Assembly (NCBI GenBank): GCA_021464415.1
Contig: CM038467.1
Coordinates: 51,131,309-51,195,308, forward strand
Reading direction: 5' to 3'
Length of the DNA: 64,000 nucleotides
Source: Lonicera japonica
Lineage: Eukaryota; Streptophyta; Magnoliopsida; Dipsacales; Caprifoliaceae
Part shown: positions 1-12,540 of the stretch, piece after piece
Layout of the letters: each line of letters begins with the position of its first letter
How positions within the stretch are numbered: position 1 is the first letter of the stretch
The notes under the pieces: model-generated
Seen by the model: the letters and a program-made list of their open reading frames with translations, nothing else
Told to the model about the DNA's origin: nothing
The model's database searches: none
Translations under genes and position numbers: made by a program

Positions 1-654
1 ATAATATCTGGGCCTTGAAACAATTAAGTAAAGGTGGGTGCAATATTGCATAAACTCCAAGCATATATAAGCAATATGGTGCACATAACCAATACCCTAT
101 CTACCATCTATATCCTTTTGATGGTTACTTTTGTGAGACCTTTTTGGGTATGCACTTGGAGAACAAGATTCTTTACTTCAATTTTATGCAATAATCATTA
201 GATACTTTTGATGTAAACTCTCTAGCTTTTATCGAGTCTTATAGACATGATACAATAATCAAGGTGGTGAGCCCTTAAGCGTTTAATATGTGCTAGGTTT
301 GTAAATGTAGCATTTCTTATAGACAATTATTCGACGCGTGACCAGAATGTCGAATTATCCATCAGATCCATAAAGTATTTTCAATGGTTCCGCATTCTGG
401 TTGGATTAGTCCATAAATATATCATTATATTCTTTGTAAGAACGGAATATTTCATTTTGTGTCTTTAGCATATGAATGTCTCAATTCTATTTTTTTCTGA
501 AGAGCAAGTTTTGAAAAATAGGATGTCGTTCCTTTGACATGGTCAATGAGGCATAATGGGAAGGGGATATTGCTTCCAGTACTTCAAAAATCAAGGATTA
601 CTTTTGAGCATTATTGGTATCAACACGTTGCAATGTGTTGGGTTTTTGCCCTAT

Positions 655-840
655 TTATTTGTCACTCAAAAGAGAGGATGTCCGTGTAAGTACTTTAATA
701 CATGGATCATCATGACCAAGGTGCACTAGAAAAGCATGCCAAAGCCTGTATGAGTTAGTGTCCCATAGTACATTGTTGGTAACATTATATAATTCGACAA
801 TCCTTATCGTAGTTTGGTACATTCCACTAGAATGACTCAT
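655..840 (-). pseudogene. copia GAG-pre-integrase domain remnant
   Basis: The stretch SYRLWHAFLVHLGHDD matches the pattern LWH-x-R-LGH-x of the pre-integrase zinc-binding domain of copia polyproteins. The open region is only 61 residues and flanking frames are closed. Its position between the gag remnant and the left edge fits a minus-strand copia polyprotein. Confidence 0.6.
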
Positions 841-1507
841 AAGTTTCTCTAAAATGCGTTTCTTTGCACTTTTGTTTAGAGGTAAAATAAATATATTTTT
901 GTTCCATTCTTACATTTGGTTTTTTATATGATTACTGTTGGTACGAATATCATTAACAAAGTTCGGGTCGCTCTGGGTGCATATAGAGCATATGTGGCTT
1001 TAAACAACATTTTAGTAATAAAATGGTTGAGCAGTTCTTCGCTCTTATGATGATTTAATCACCATAGTCACATAGGTATTATAGGTTATTAATTGCCTAT
1101 TTCGCTGAATGGTTATGGTGTTCCCACTATCAACCAATCATTAAAGTTATCCTTGATTCATTTTTACAATAATGAAATCGAGTATAAACTCTGAACTATA
1201 TAGTAATAAAACGAACAAATTCAATTACTTTACAATAAAATTCGAAGAAAACTAACTATAATTAATTCAGTATCTTGTTTAAAAATCTAATCCATCAAAT
1301 AATCTTGAAGAGAAAATCATAATCTAACTAAAAATTAGGCAATATGGCTGTTCAACTATCTCGGAAAAATAAAATGAGCAAGGCAGATCAGTCAAAATCG
1401 GGTGCATCCATTGACTGAACAAAGTCCTTCTTGCCACTAAAGTGTACGATTGTGAAACTAACATCAGCATCGTTATCTTTGTTTTTCCTAAAATGAGATT
1501 CTTGTTC

Positions 1508-1786
1508 TTAAGACTCTCGATATCTCTTGTAACTGGCTAATACTTTAGCTCTTTCATTGCAGTTCTTATACCAGTGCTCAACAACATTTCTTTGCCATAC
1601 TTTGGAAGAGCCTCCACGACCCGTACCATGACTCCCACATCCCTTTTCACATTGTGCATTATTGCCATGAGGGTTGTGGTTAGCACAGTCAGTCCCCTTT
1701 ACATTGAATTTCTTTCCACCATTGACCTTGCCATAATTGGCTTTGAGAAATTTCTTTATCCCTACAGGTGTAGTATTATTGCTCAA
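1508..1786 (-). pseudogene. copia gag C-terminal (zinc-knuckle) remnant
   Basis: A 92-residue open stretch with the Gly/Asn/Lys-rich segment and the tail pattern HWYKNCNERAKVLASYKR. This resembles the end of copia gag, where a CCHC knuckle is followed by a conserved basic helix. The first two cysteines of the knuckle are not recognisable, so the motif is damaged. Downstream minus-strand sequence (about 1500-1380) reads on as lysine/aspartate-rich gag-pol linker. Not a host gene. Confidence 0.6.
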
Positions 1787-3379
1787 AAGAACAACAATTT
1801 TGGTTATACTGGTTCATTAGTATAAGAGCTGAAATAAGGAAGGTGAAAAAGTTAAGAAGTGCTTTTAGCACAATGTATCTTTGTTGAAATTATTTCCCTA
1901 GCAAACGAATTTCATCACACTGCATTTTGTCATATACGGGAGAATAGTGTCATGGATATTTCCAAGATGTCCCTTTTTTCACGGTTCTTTGTGAGTTATC
2001 AACTAAAGATATCATCAACAGAAGTCGGGATTTACATGTCGCCTAAGAAATATCAAGGTATTTACTTTTATCTTGTCAGACGATTCTTTGTCTGTTGGGT
2101 GTTTGGGGGTTTCACTTATGACAAAACTGTTCTTTTGCCATAAAAGAAAATACTATATTAGAATACCCACTTATGGTACTCAAGTGCTTCTGAGTCCAAT
2201 ATATTAAACTTGGGTCAGACATCTTGATATACAAGAGACGTAATTATGAGTCCATCCATGATAATTTATTTTCCATGATTGTGAATTAGATTTCAAAACT
2301 AGATTGGTATTGTCACATACATTTTTCGATGATATATATGAAATACTTTATCAAAGTAATAATAATGCACACGAGTTTTCATTATCTTGGCAACTTTCAA
2401 TTTTATGACATACTAAATAAAATAATTAACAATATGAGTAATTATGAGAAACACAATTATATAAGTAATATTCAAATTTTCTTAGCATGCTGATTTACCA
2501 CAATTATAGCAATTATAAATTTAGTTAATCCATCTCCAAAAAAATTATTTATATATATAATTATATCCTTGACCTTACAAAAAATAACCTAACCTAGCAT
2601 GCTTCTAATTAAAGAATACATAAATTAATAAGTTAATTACTTATTAGGGCACGCGCAAATAAATTAAAAAAATAATTTTAAATTAATTATAATAGTGCGC
2701 AAAGCAAGCAAATACTAATTAATCAGTAGAAGATAAAGAAAACAAGAGAAGCTCGGCAAGAAAAAGAGAAAAAAAATAGAGAAAAACCACATGTGGCTGC
2801 GTTCTCAACAAACGGGTACATAAAGAAGAGATAAAAAATAACTTGCGGCTGCTTCTCCAAAAATAAAATAAAATCGGCTCCTCCATATATATAATTATAT
2901 TATATATACACTACATAAATATATATATATATATATATGTAATCAATCCGCAATTCATCAAATTCACCAAACATAAACTTTTACTAGCCCACCCAATCCA
3001 TCAAACACGCTTTTTTCAAATCAAAGCAAATTGTTTTTAATGTATTAACAATAAGGCAAGAGTCCGTATATTGTAGTTAATTATAATCGCCAAGTACATG
3101 GCACACTAATCGAAGTTCTAGATGCTTTTCACTTAAAAGATTTACATCATCAATTAGGAACTAATTTTATTAATTCCATCGGGGCAACATAAATACATAA
3201 AAGTCAATTAATTAATTCTATAATATTTTATAACATAAGATAAAGATGAGTACCTTGTATATCACAGTTTTTCTTGAAGGTTGAGCGACGAAAGATGAGT
3301 CTAGTGGTGATGGCGGTCGGCAGCTAGATTTTTCTTAGGGTTAGGGTTTATTAGCTCTGGGCATGCTGATAACGTGTTG

Positions 3380-3556
3380 TGGGAATAACTCACTCAGATC
3401 TTTCATTAGATAACCCTTTAAATAGGGAATGAGTACTGGGGTAAATAAGATTGACAAGGAAGCCCATTATAGTCCATAATACATAATTTACATAGTAAAA
3501 TCCCTAATACATATTCTATTTAGACGGTAGCATACTGTGTGTAATTTCCTTTAACA
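3380..3556 (-). repeat. putative 5' LTR of the minus-strand copia element
   Basis: On the minus strand this 177-bp stretch begins TGTTAAAGG and ends TTATTCCCA. It is followed by CAACACGTTATCAGCA, and the same ACACGTTATC motif follows the LTR of the second copia element at 9581. It contains a promoter-like CTATTTAAAGGG. Boundaries rest on the TG...CA ends and the motif just inside; the partner LTR is not in the window. Confidence 0.6.
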
Positions 3557-4316
3557 TTTGACAAAAAATAAAACTATTTTGGCAATAATAATCAGGATTT
3601 AAGATAACAAAAATATCCATTTGAAAGAGTTTTTGACCAACCATTACCCTAAGGGCCGATTTTATTTATTTATTTATTGTGGGTATGAATTCGTTCTAAA
3701 TACAAATGCAGTGTGGGGTTTATCCAACTTAGCTTTATGTAAATTTCGCCTGTTGAACTCAAACCAACCCAATATATAATATTTTTTCCTTTAAATACCA
3801 TAATAATACGTGAGTGTCGAGGTTGCATATATTCGACAATATTATAAATGTGGCGTCTTTGAGCTTTCATAGCTAAACTCTCTTCACAGTCTTGGATTGA
3901 GGTTAGATTTATTATATTTGTAGACAAGTCGAAGTTGAATTTGGCACAACTCGCCCCAAACCCGACCACTAACCATTGCTACACATGCAATTCTTTCCAA
4001 AGTAAATTTAATTAATTTTTTTGATGCCGAAGTAAGATGCATTAATAGTACGCTTATAGTCTAGGATACTTGTGGACAAATTGACCAATAATATTAAATA
4101 TATACTACTACATAATACGCATACATATACTAAATATATATTTTTATGTAAATCCCAAAACTAAACTAATGCAATTGGTTTTTGAAAAAATAAATCTAAA
4201 CTAATCAAATTACTTTTATAATCTTAACCAAACCAATTTAATAAGATTAGACAAATTTTTTTTTTTGGGTTACCCATAATTATGATCACTATAGCAAAAA
4301 CATATGAGAAGTTACA
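3557..4316. other. intergenic, AT-rich, no gene seen
   Basis: No convincing coding region. A 99-residue minus-strand ORF at 3670-3969 has no recognisable motif. The last 50 bases or so (from about 4270) resemble the sequence just before 15518 and belong to segmental-duplication copy 1. Confidence 0.5.
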
Positions 4317-4325
4317 CAACAATCA

Positions 4326-4575
4326 GAATTTTTTGTACCACTAGGGTAGTTTTAAAATTAAATTAGGTGAATGGGGTAGTTTTGAAGTTAATTAGGAAAA
4401 TGGGGTTGTTTGTAAAAACGTCAGTGGTGGAGTTGGTTTTAAAGGTAAAAACATTAGAGGGTGTAACGTTTTTAAAAAAAAAAAAAAAAAAAAAAAATTA
4501 AAAACGTTGGAGCCACGAGCGATTTTACACGTAAAATCGCCAGACCCACTAGCGATTTTACTGTAAAATCGCCTC
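4326..4575 (+). repeat. left TIR of the MULE, built of alternating inverted modules
   Basis: After AGGGTAGTTTT and AAAATGGGGTTGTTT come about eight short modules of two kinds, TAAAAACGT and GTAAAATCGC, in alternating orientation. They form local palindromes such as GCGATTTTACACGTAAAATC. A run of about 23 A interrupts the array near 4475. Confidence 0.75.
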
Positions 4576-5392
4576 ACCCCTTTTCTTCTTTCTTCTTTCT
4601 TCTTTCTTCTCCTTTCTTCTTTCTTCTTTCTTCTTCCGCGGCTCCCCCTTCTCGCCGCCGCCTCTTCTCACTCCCTCTCCTACCGCAGCCCTCACGCTCG
4701 CCCTTTGCCGTCGACGAGGTTCTCCCACCTCACTATCTCCCACTCGCTCTCCTAGCCCACTCGCACCGCGCCGTCCACTGCCGCCGTCCGCCGCCGCCGC
4801 CGTCCACCCCCCCACAGTAGCACCAGCAGCTCAGCTCAGCTCAGATCTGATCTGTAAGGTATATTAAAAATCCCTAGCTATCAATTTTAAAATATAAAAC
4901 TTGGATCTTGGATCTTTGATGGTTTGGGTTGTATGCTTGTTGATATTGTGATGATATTAGTAATAGTTTGGGTTGTATGCTTGTAAATGATGGTGAATTT
5001 GCATATTGGCGAAATTTATACATTTTGGTTATTAAACAAGCGTGGGGACCATTTTAGAAACTTCCGCAATAATAAAATCATCCACTTGATTGTATGAAGG
5101 TAATTAAATAATGAATTAAGAGATAATTAGAATTTGGTTATTCAAAAATTATGTAGAAACAAATTTAAAGGCTTTGTTGTTCATTGGTCTAAAAGTTTGC
5201 AAAGAAGTATGGTTTTTACATGGACTAAGGTTTCGGAAAAAGTTTGCAAAAAATTACAAATTAACCTATACAAATTTGGCACATTCGTATGGTTGAAAAA
5301 GTTCCAATTTTTTTTTTTTTTAGTTAGAAACCTTGAAAAAATATGCCAAAACAATTCATACAATTGTTCTTCAATCGTATGACGAAATTTAG

Positions 5393-5906
5393 ACGAAATT
5401 AACCTATGCCTTGCTTGGAAACAAGTGACCCGTGATGGCACCTGGTGTGAGCGAGACAACCCTCAAACGTGGGAGAAAATGGCTGCAATTTTTAATGCAG
5501 AACCTAAGAAGGAGAGCTCTTTATGGAAAAACAGGATTGTGACCGCTGAAGAAGTTGCTCAACTGTGGGCAAAGGTCGAGCCAGCGGTTAAGAAATGGAA
5601 CCGCTTTTACAATGAAAAGGAAAGACCTACCCCTCATCCCAAATTTATGATTAATTATCCTGGAAATAGGGCACACTATCTCTCCAAATTCCACAGCGCA
5701 GTTGAGCAGGAAATGGTAAATATTATTTTCTTAAATATAATTTATTAAAATTTAGTTGATATTTATTTTTACCATACTTTAATGCTTAATGACTTAACCT
5801 TCCATTCCTGTAGGAGGAACATGCTGATCTCATGTACTTAGTAGAAGAAGGCGTAACGTTTCCCTACAAGATGTACTGGACATTCCTTAAGAGCACTCTT
5901 AATTGA
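5393..5906 (+). CDS. MULE cargo gene 1, SANT/Myb-like pattern, unknown function
   Basis: Two apparent coding exons: about 5393-5715 (frame open upstream to the stop at 5380; true start not settled) and 5814-5906. The donor ATG|GTAAAT and acceptor CCTGTAG| give a phase-0 intron of 98 bp. The product, about 135 residues visible, begins LCLAWKQVTRDG...TWEKMAAIF, ends with an acidic helix and FLKSTLN. The LCxAW...W...W spacing resembles Myb/SANT-like plant transposon-associated proteins; this is pattern matching only. Upstream, 4575-4855 is a CT-rich then CCG-rich promoter/5'UTR-like block ending in a possible donor (AAG|GTATAT near 4858), so a non-coding first exon and long first intron are possible. 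No frame-breaking lesion is visible in the exons. Confidence 0.4.
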
Positions 5907-6635
5907 TATTTAGTTTGTCATATGTATCAGATGATCTACTATGTAATGTTTAAGTTCATGTCTATTTATGTTTCAGTGTTTTTCATGTGTAATGGTTTTA
6001 TTTTATGCATCTTGTACCCACGTATACTTCTATGAAAGTATTCGTGTCTATTTATGTATTAAGTTTTTATTTAATGAAAAAAATGTAGTTCATCTACTGA
6101 ATGCGTGTTCTATACTTAAAGTGCATAAACATTTATCTTTTATATGTGTTTTCAAGAGTGATTTGACGAATTACTCATGAGATAAATAAGATTGGACCTC
6201 TTATTGCATCAAGAAGACATGATATGACCAGTCACTGTAAAAAGTACTGACTACTAATTTAAATATGTTAAACTATTCACGTGACTGCATAGTAGATCAC
6301 CTGAAAATGCGTGAGTAGTAGTGCCAACTCACCCCATCCTATTACTAGCATAGCAGATCATCTGAAAACAAACAAGCAGTGTCTGGTTACATCAAAACAT
6401 TATACAAACACAAGCTTTTTAATGCTTGATTTTACAACACATCTAACAACACTGTATAAGCGCATGCTTGTCACTTTTATCAGTGTGACAACTACTACTT
6501 TAATTGATAGTTTTACACAATTGTCAGTTTTTCTTTCATTGACAGTCTTTATCGCTGAATATTTTATTACTTTTACAAGACTTACATCAATGCGTGATTT
6601 TACAACATATAAAAAAAAATTCACCACTTCACTCC

Positions 6636-6643
6636 TATATAAG
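6636..6643 (+). promoter_or_regulatory. TATA box of MULE cargo gene 2
   Basis: TATATAAG in an otherwise A/C-rich region, about 92 bp before the ATG at 6735. Followed by a CA/CT-rich stretch typical of plant 5' leaders. Confidence 0.5.
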
Positions 6644-6734
6644 AATAGTATTCATACTACTCTCGTCCCACACCAATATCATTCATTTTCAAAATTCAAC
6701 TATCATCTTACTCTCATTTTACTATAAACAAAAA

Positions 6735-7430
6735 ATGTCCAACTCTTCTACAATTCTAGATATCGATCCCTTCATTCCAATTGAAATTCAAGAGGAAATA
6801 CGAGATCGAGTCTTGCGAAATGAAGCTCTTAGAATCATATCAATGTGTCAACGCATATTGCGGACTCCATCTCCTCCTCTTTTAAGGCCAAAAAAATTTC
6901 TATATCATTGGCCTAATCTCGAATTTCCCTATCGTTCACCACTTGCGTTCGTGCCTTTGCACTCATGGACACCTTTATTTTATATCTATCTGTGGTACTT
7001 GCTAAATACTTATCACATGCCTATTGTATTCTCACCACATTTATACATTACATGGGATAAATGGGTATATTATGATTACACTCTATTTGACAAGTTTTGG
7101 TTTGAAGTGTTTGGTGAAGACTGGAGAATTGTTGGATCTGGACAAAGCTCACTGCATCCATTGACTGAGCCAATTAATAAAAATGTCATTTTGATATCAA
7201 AGTTCAACTCGAATAAGCCTCCATTGGATAACGACAGTCGTCAATCAACTCAGTTCGAATGGGTAATCAATGCAAATGGATCTTTGCATGGACACGACCC
7301 AGAAGATTTGTTGAACAATGTATGCCAAACTGCAATATGGAGAGCAGAGTCATTAAATACAGGTGTTGAATACAATGCTGAAGAAATAGCAACGACTCCA
7401 GATGCACATATGCAACTAGAGATTGATTGA
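6735..7430 (+). CDS. MULE cargo gene 2, 231-residue unknown protein
   Basis: An intact ORF; the frame is open further upstream, but the ATG at 6735 lies about 92 bp after a good TATA box and begins a compositionally normal protein (MSNSSTILDIDPF). It is rich in W, Y, F and P in the middle (several WPNLEF/HSWTPLF/WDKWVYY-type segments) and acidic at the C-terminus, with no signal peptide or clear membrane anchor. I do not recognise the family. It lies between the MULE TIRs, on the same strand as cargo gene 1. It could be a captured host fragment or an accessory protein of the element. Lack of stops over 231 codons in decayed surroundings argues it is recent or was under selection. Confidence 0.5.
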   Translation: MSNSSTILDIDPFIPIEIQEEIRDRVLRNEALRIISMCQRILRTPSPPLLRPKKFLYHWPNLEFPYRSPLAFVPLHSWTPLFYIYLWYLLNTYHMPIVFSPHLYITWDKWVYYDYTLFDKFWFEVFGEDWRIVGSGQSSLHPLTEPINKNVILISKFNSNKPPLDNDSRQSTQFEWVINANGSLHGHDPEDLLNNVCQTAIWRAESLNTGVEYNAEEIATTPDAHMQLEID

Positions 7431-7984
7431 AATCACGGGTTTTATTATGATTTTCTTATATTATAAGAAAAGCATCTTCCTCTTTTTTATGTTTATCAGA
7501 CAGATGTTTAAGTTTCTTCGTCTAATGTATGACGGATAAGTTTATGTTCGTTTCAAATCTCTATTATGTGTATCGGGTTTATCTAAATATCTACCAATAT
7601 TTATGTACCTTTTTTAAGCTATGTTAAATTTTAATTATTATGAATTATTAGGTTATCTTTACTCAACAATTTAAATTTCATATACGCATATTATAGTAAA
7701 CATTATATATCATTACATAAATTTTATATACGCATCAACAATTTCAAACTAACACTCTCATACTAACACTTTACGTAAACCCTTAAAAATATTCTTACTT
7801 ACACAGTACTACTTTTATTTTTAATTTTAATGCCATAATTTTAAATAAAAAAATTAACTTTTATTAAAATCAAGCAAGCAAATTAAAGGAAGAAAAATAC
7901 CTAATAAAAAAAAATATACGGAAAGACAAAGCAAAGCTTAAAAAAAAAAAAAAAAAAAAAAAATTTAAAAAAGAATAAATAATA

Positions 7985-8256
7985 ATAATTACGTAAAAAC
8001 GTCAGTGCCAGTGGCGTTTTTACATGTAAAATCGCTACTCCCACTGGCGATTTTATATGTAAAAACGTTAGAGGGTCCAACGTTTTTATGTTAAATTTTT
8101 TTTTTTTTTAAACCGTTAATAGAACTAACGTTTTTTACTTTAAAAACGTTACTCCCACTCACGTTTTTAAATTTTACCCATTTCCCCAAATAAGTCAAAA
8201 ACAACCCCATTTTCCAAATTATGTTTTCAAACTACCCTATCAACACAAAAAAAGTC
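7985..8256 (-). repeat. right TIR of the MULE
   Basis: The inverted counterpart of the left end. It has the same AAAACGT and AAAATCGC modules in both orientations and ends inward-reading AAAATGGGGTTGTTT then GATAGGGTAGTTT. The two arms differ in module number and spacing, so this is a diverged TIR, not a perfect copy. Confidence 0.75.
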
Positions 8257-9354
8257 CAACAATCAAGTGGTCTATCCTGGTCAATGCTTGACGTTAACCG
8301 TCAAATCAATTTGATGTCTCTTACTTGAGTCCTATGTATAAGTAAAGGACATTGGCGCCATCATGCACAGGAAAGCCTACTAAGACTCAATTTGATTTCT
8401 CTTACTTGAGTCCTATGTATAAGTAAAGGACATTGGCGCCATCATGCACAGGAAAGCCTACTAAGACTTACAGCCAGTTTTTTATTGTATTCAATTTTTT
8501 TGAACAACTGCATTTGAAATAATTCAAGTACAAGATTTTCTGCTAAATATATTATTTTTTATAGGGATTTACTGAACTATTAGACTAATTCTATAGGGTC
8601 ACGGTATTCAAATTTAAATTCATAAAAATATTAGCAAGGCAAAGAGTTTTATAAAATTACAAAAGGCCACTTGGTATCAACTTAATTTTAATATGGGTCC
8701 AAAGTAAACAAGATTTTTCCTCTAGACATCTTACTTTACTCACTATTTTATTAATAACGCTAGGATGTATCGGAAACTCCGTGTTATTTTGATAAATTTG
8801 TCCATTTTCACTAAAACCACAATTGAAAATAATGTTTGATATCAAATTAACAACTTTATCAATCAAAATTCGAAATAAAAAATTAATACCAAACCGTGCA
8901 ATTTATACGCGTTAAAGGTTCCGTTTGATTGCAACATGTAAAATGATAGAAAAGAAAATTGATATTGGTAAGAAGTTGGAAAATAAGTTGATGCATGTCG
9001 TGAGAATAAATCCATCTCATCGTCATTTTTGTGCGTATGTATCCACAATCCTTTTTTATTTTTTGTAAATTTTTTTTTCATCGCCACCCAAATAATTTTT
9101 TTGCATGAAAAAAAAGTAAAATGTAAGAGTTAATTCCGCAACATGCCTCAATTTATTTTCATACTTCTCACAAAAACAATTTTTTCCTTAGCATTTTCTA
9201 TGTTGCTATAGTATAAATTATTGGGTTTTGTTTTCTTAAAAAAGAAATGTCAAAATTAAAGTATCTTTCTTTTTAACTACAATAAAAAAGAAAACCAGCC
9301 TCTAGACTCTTGGTACTTATAGCAGTTACTGTTGTAAAAATATTGATATGTAGA
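8257..9354. repeat. segmental duplication copy 1 (right of the MULE)
   Basis: Non-coding sequence that is repeated, diverged, at about 15514-17465. Matching landmarks are the AGTAAAGGACATTG stretch, TTTTTGAACAACT, AATTCATAAAAATATTA, GGTATCAACTT, GTTGATGCATGTC and GACTCTTGGTACTT. With the 4270-4325 flank it forms a copy split by the MULE. No gene recognised; small ORFs here have no motif. Confidence 0.75.
8306..8467. repeat. 81-bp tandem duplication (two copies)
   Basis: Two head-to-tail copies starting TCAATTTGAT at 8306 and 8387, each ending CTACTAAGAC, nearly identical. Duplication copy 2 at about 15566 has the unit only once, so the doubling happened after the segmental duplication. Confidence 0.85.
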
Positions 9355-9580
9355 TGTCCATAAGTAATATTGTAAGATACAATTTGTCCCACATTGGAAT
9401 TGTGGTATGAATGAGGAGATTACCTCGTATATATAGTGTAACTTGTCCCACATTGATTTTGTAAAGAAGTAAGGAGGTTAGTTCTTAATATAAATAGAGC
9501 TAACCCCTACCCATATTAAATAGCAGTTGAATAATAAGATTTCTCTTATCATCTTCTTTCTTTCTCTCTCTATTATTTCA
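9355..9580 (+). repeat. 5' LTR of the plus-strand copia element
   Basis: Starts TGTCCATAAG and ends TATTATTTCA. It has two TTGTCCCACATTG motifs, TATA-like ATATAAATAGAG near 9490, and a CT-rich stretch before the end, followed by ACACGTTATC as in the minus-strand copia element. The left boundary is approximate. Confidence 0.65.
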
Positions 9581-9865
9581 ACACGTTATCTGTATGATTG
9601 ATATACGGTCAATTGGAGGCCATTGCGAAAGCAAGCCACCATAGTTAAATTTTTTCCTTCTTCTTGAAGGCTGGTCATGCGAAAGCATGCCATCATAGTT
9701 TAAAATTTATATTTCTTCTTCTTGGACGCGAACTCAATATCAAGTATCGTAATTTCTTTTTACAGGTCAGATCTATTATATATTTTCTTTCATAATATTA
9801 CAATTTCTATTGTTTGTCTTGTATTATTATTATAGATTTTAAATATTCTATGTTATAAATAATCT

Positions 9866-10330
9866 GGACCTGAAGTTTCATGATTTATACTTTTGGGACT
9901 TGAAATTTACAATCATTATTAACCTGGATCCAAAGTTTCATGATTTATACTTTTTGGGACCTGAAGTTTCCTATTTATTATTATGGATCGGAAGTCCATA
10001 ATTTATATTTGGGACCTGAAGTTCCCTATTTAATATTATAGACTCGAAGATCCATAATTTATTTTTGGTACCTGAAGTTCTCTTTTCATTATTATGGACC
10101 CAAAGATCCATAATTTATATTTGGGGCCTGAATTTTCACATTCATTATTATGAATTCGAAGATCTATGATTTATATTTGGAGTCAAAAGTTTTTATTTTA
10201 TTTAGAGATCTAAAGTTCTCTGAATTTGGACCTGAAGTTTTATAATAATTATTTTGGATCTGAAGTTCTGTAGTCGTGAATTTGGATCTGAAGCTCCATA
10301 GTCATAAATTTAGACATGAAGTTCTAATAA
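9866..10330 (+). repeat. degenerate 30-60-bp repeat array in the copia leader
   Basis: About a dozen imperfect units of the form GGACCTGAAGTTTCATGATTTATACTT. They lie between the LTR and the expected gag start. The core is GACCTGAAGTT plus CATAATTTAT. Confidence 0.7.
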
Positions 10331-12540
10331 CAATATGCCTCAATAATCAAATATGAAATTTTGATAAAAGAGGATATTGAATTAAATTCCCATGAATTTG
10401 GTAACCTAAATTTAGGCCTCAAATCCCACATAACTATTAAATTCTTATTTAATTAAAATTATATATAAGCATGCCGTTGTTATATTGTTTCTCATTTGAA
10501 CTTAATAATATTCTTATTCTACCCTACCACTTCTCTATAATATCTCAAAGTAGTAAAATAAAGTATGACAAACATAATAGATCATCATATAAGATTAGAA
10601 TTTTCAGGCTCGAATTTTTTTTTATAAAACCAAATGTTTTATTATTTCTTATGAATCCGGAGTTTCATATTTAATCAAGAACCTACAATTAGTTATTTTT
10701 TATGAGCCTAAAGTCTAATAAGATAAAGTATCAGCTCTTAACTTTATACGTCATCAATTTATACATACTTAAAAATGTCTAATTAGTTCTTTGGCAATTC
10801 CTGAAAGATGGGTATGACCACCAAAAGATGGTCATCATGCCAACACTCGTAATAAATAGTTGAATTTATGACGATGACTCAATCTAATTCTTTTATTTTG
10901 ATGCTTTGCTCCTAAAGCAGCACTATTAAAGACTCCCCATCTATGATGCCTTGAATATGCTCTAGAAGTAGCATTATCAAGATTATTGTTTTTCAAGTGG
11001 TCTAGACAACTTCATTGTCTCCTTATATCAGAATATAACAACCAAATATTAATGAAATCATAATTTTAGAACAATTAGTTCTAAGGAAATTCCTAAAGAA
11101 AGTGCCATCTCTTATCAAAATAGAGATCAAGAAAATAGGTGTAACAATTCCCTCCAGAAGAGGTGGATAATAGTTTTCCTCTACTAGAGGTAAACATAGT
11201 AATTGCCCCAGCACAGGTTAAAATAAAAAATTATTATAAAATTCAAGAACCACCTGAAGTGATTTATTAAGAAACGTCGAACCATAAATCATAACCATAT
11301 ATCAAAATATGTTGTAGTTAAATGCAAGACCACTATTAATAATGTGGAAACACTTATACTAAATAGGAAGATATTGATGAGTATATATTTAATTGATATC
11401 ATATAATTGAAATTGTTTTTATGAAATTGATGATTGCACTCCTCTTGATGAAGAGGCTTTTGATGAGAAGTTGAGAGTAAAAACCAATATAGGTCCAAAA
11501 GACCTAAATTATCATTTATTTATAATTCTTTTATTTAAAGGTGTGGATTATGGATTGCATAATATACTTGTCAGATGGTGTCATATTATATGCTATTATT
11601 GAAAAATCATAAGTTTTTCAATGAGTTGGTGCTTAATATATACACAAAGTATTCATTATAGCTGGATTTATACAAAATATTGAAGTCTCTAGAAGAGTCT
11701 ATATAATGTTACCAAATAGTACCAACATATTAATTAAAGATTATTATTATCAAGAAGTTCCCGAAGAAACTTGCTTAGCTTTAATGAGTATCATATTGAA
11801 ATAGATAGTGAATGTAACAATGAATTACTATGCATTATTAACTAGTGTTGGGAACCAGAAGCTCACACTATAATTATTATTACTTTCTCCTCGGGTCTCT
11901 ATTGCACAACATTGTGCACCATTACTAGCGTTAAGAGCCAGAAGTTCCCACTAGAAAAATCAATTATTTTCTCATCAAGTGTCTATTATACAACACTTTT
12001 TAGTAATGAACCACTTTCCACTATGAGTTAGAAGCTCAAGCCGAGCTATAAGTTCAAAACTTTAGTTACCTCAAAAATCTCAACTCTTTGTATGATAGTT
12101 AAGCATCTTAGAAGTACCATATTATGAAAAATAATAAACAATTCTTAAGGTTACAAGTTGACAAATTAAGAATTCATCATACTAAATATGTATTTTTTCT
12201 ACCTTTTATTTACAAAGGTAAACGTTTTACTAAATTATTTTATTTAAATTTTTTTATGGATTGACATTTTTTTTCAAAAACATGCAAGATGATATTTGTC
12301 CTTCTGTAGATCCTCCAAGATCATAGACACTTATTGATATGTAAGTATTCTTCATTCTACTATATATTATTTTTGCAAGTTTATTAACTAACATTGAGAA
12401 ACTTAACTTAGGACTTAATTTTTTTTTTTACAAGCTTGTCATGCAAATTCAAAAATACAACTACTAAATTTAATTTTCCTAAAGTTAGTTGTGTTATTCA
12501 TATATGCTTTGATCCATTTTTAATTATCCCATATTTAAAA

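Larger units (their letters stand above)
1..3556 (-). mobile_element. Ty1/copia-like retrotransposon, 5' part, decayed
   Basis: Read on the minus strand the order is LTR (3556-3380), leader, gag zinc-knuckle region (about 1786-1508), GAG-pre-integrase region (840-655), then integrase-side sequence running off the left edge. Only short ORFs survive, separated by many stops and frameshifts, so the copy is dead. The order gag, pre-integrase, integrase before reverse transcriptase is the copia order. The 3' LTR, if present, lies outside the window. The rest of the interval is AT-rich and unrecognisable by eye. Confidence 0.75.
4326..8256 (+). mobile_element. Mutator-like element (MULE) with 9-bp TSD and two cargo ORFs
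   Basis: The 3.93-kb element is flanked by the 9-bp direct repeat CAACAATCA at 4317-4325 and 8257-8265. Its ends are inverted: left starts GAATTTTTTGTACC, right reads inward GACTTTTTTTGTG, and both continue with AGGGTAGTTT and AAAATGGGGTTGTTT. A 9-bp TSD with long inverted repeats is the Mutator hallmark. The paralogous locus near 15518 has a single CAACAATCA in matching flanks, so the empty site is preserved in the same window. No MURA-type transposase is recognisable. The element carries two unfamiliar ORFs and is probably non-autonomous. Strand is given for the cargo genes. Confidence 0.8.

Noticed and set aside
2880..2945. AT dinucleotide-rich stretch as a regulatory site
   Set aside because: Simple-sequence microsatellite in a decayed element; no supporting context.
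6311..6727. 138-codon plus-strand ORF in the MULE
   Set aside because: Threonine/leucine-biased AT-rich sequence with a TATA box inside its 3' part; more likely promoter and leader of cargo gene 2.
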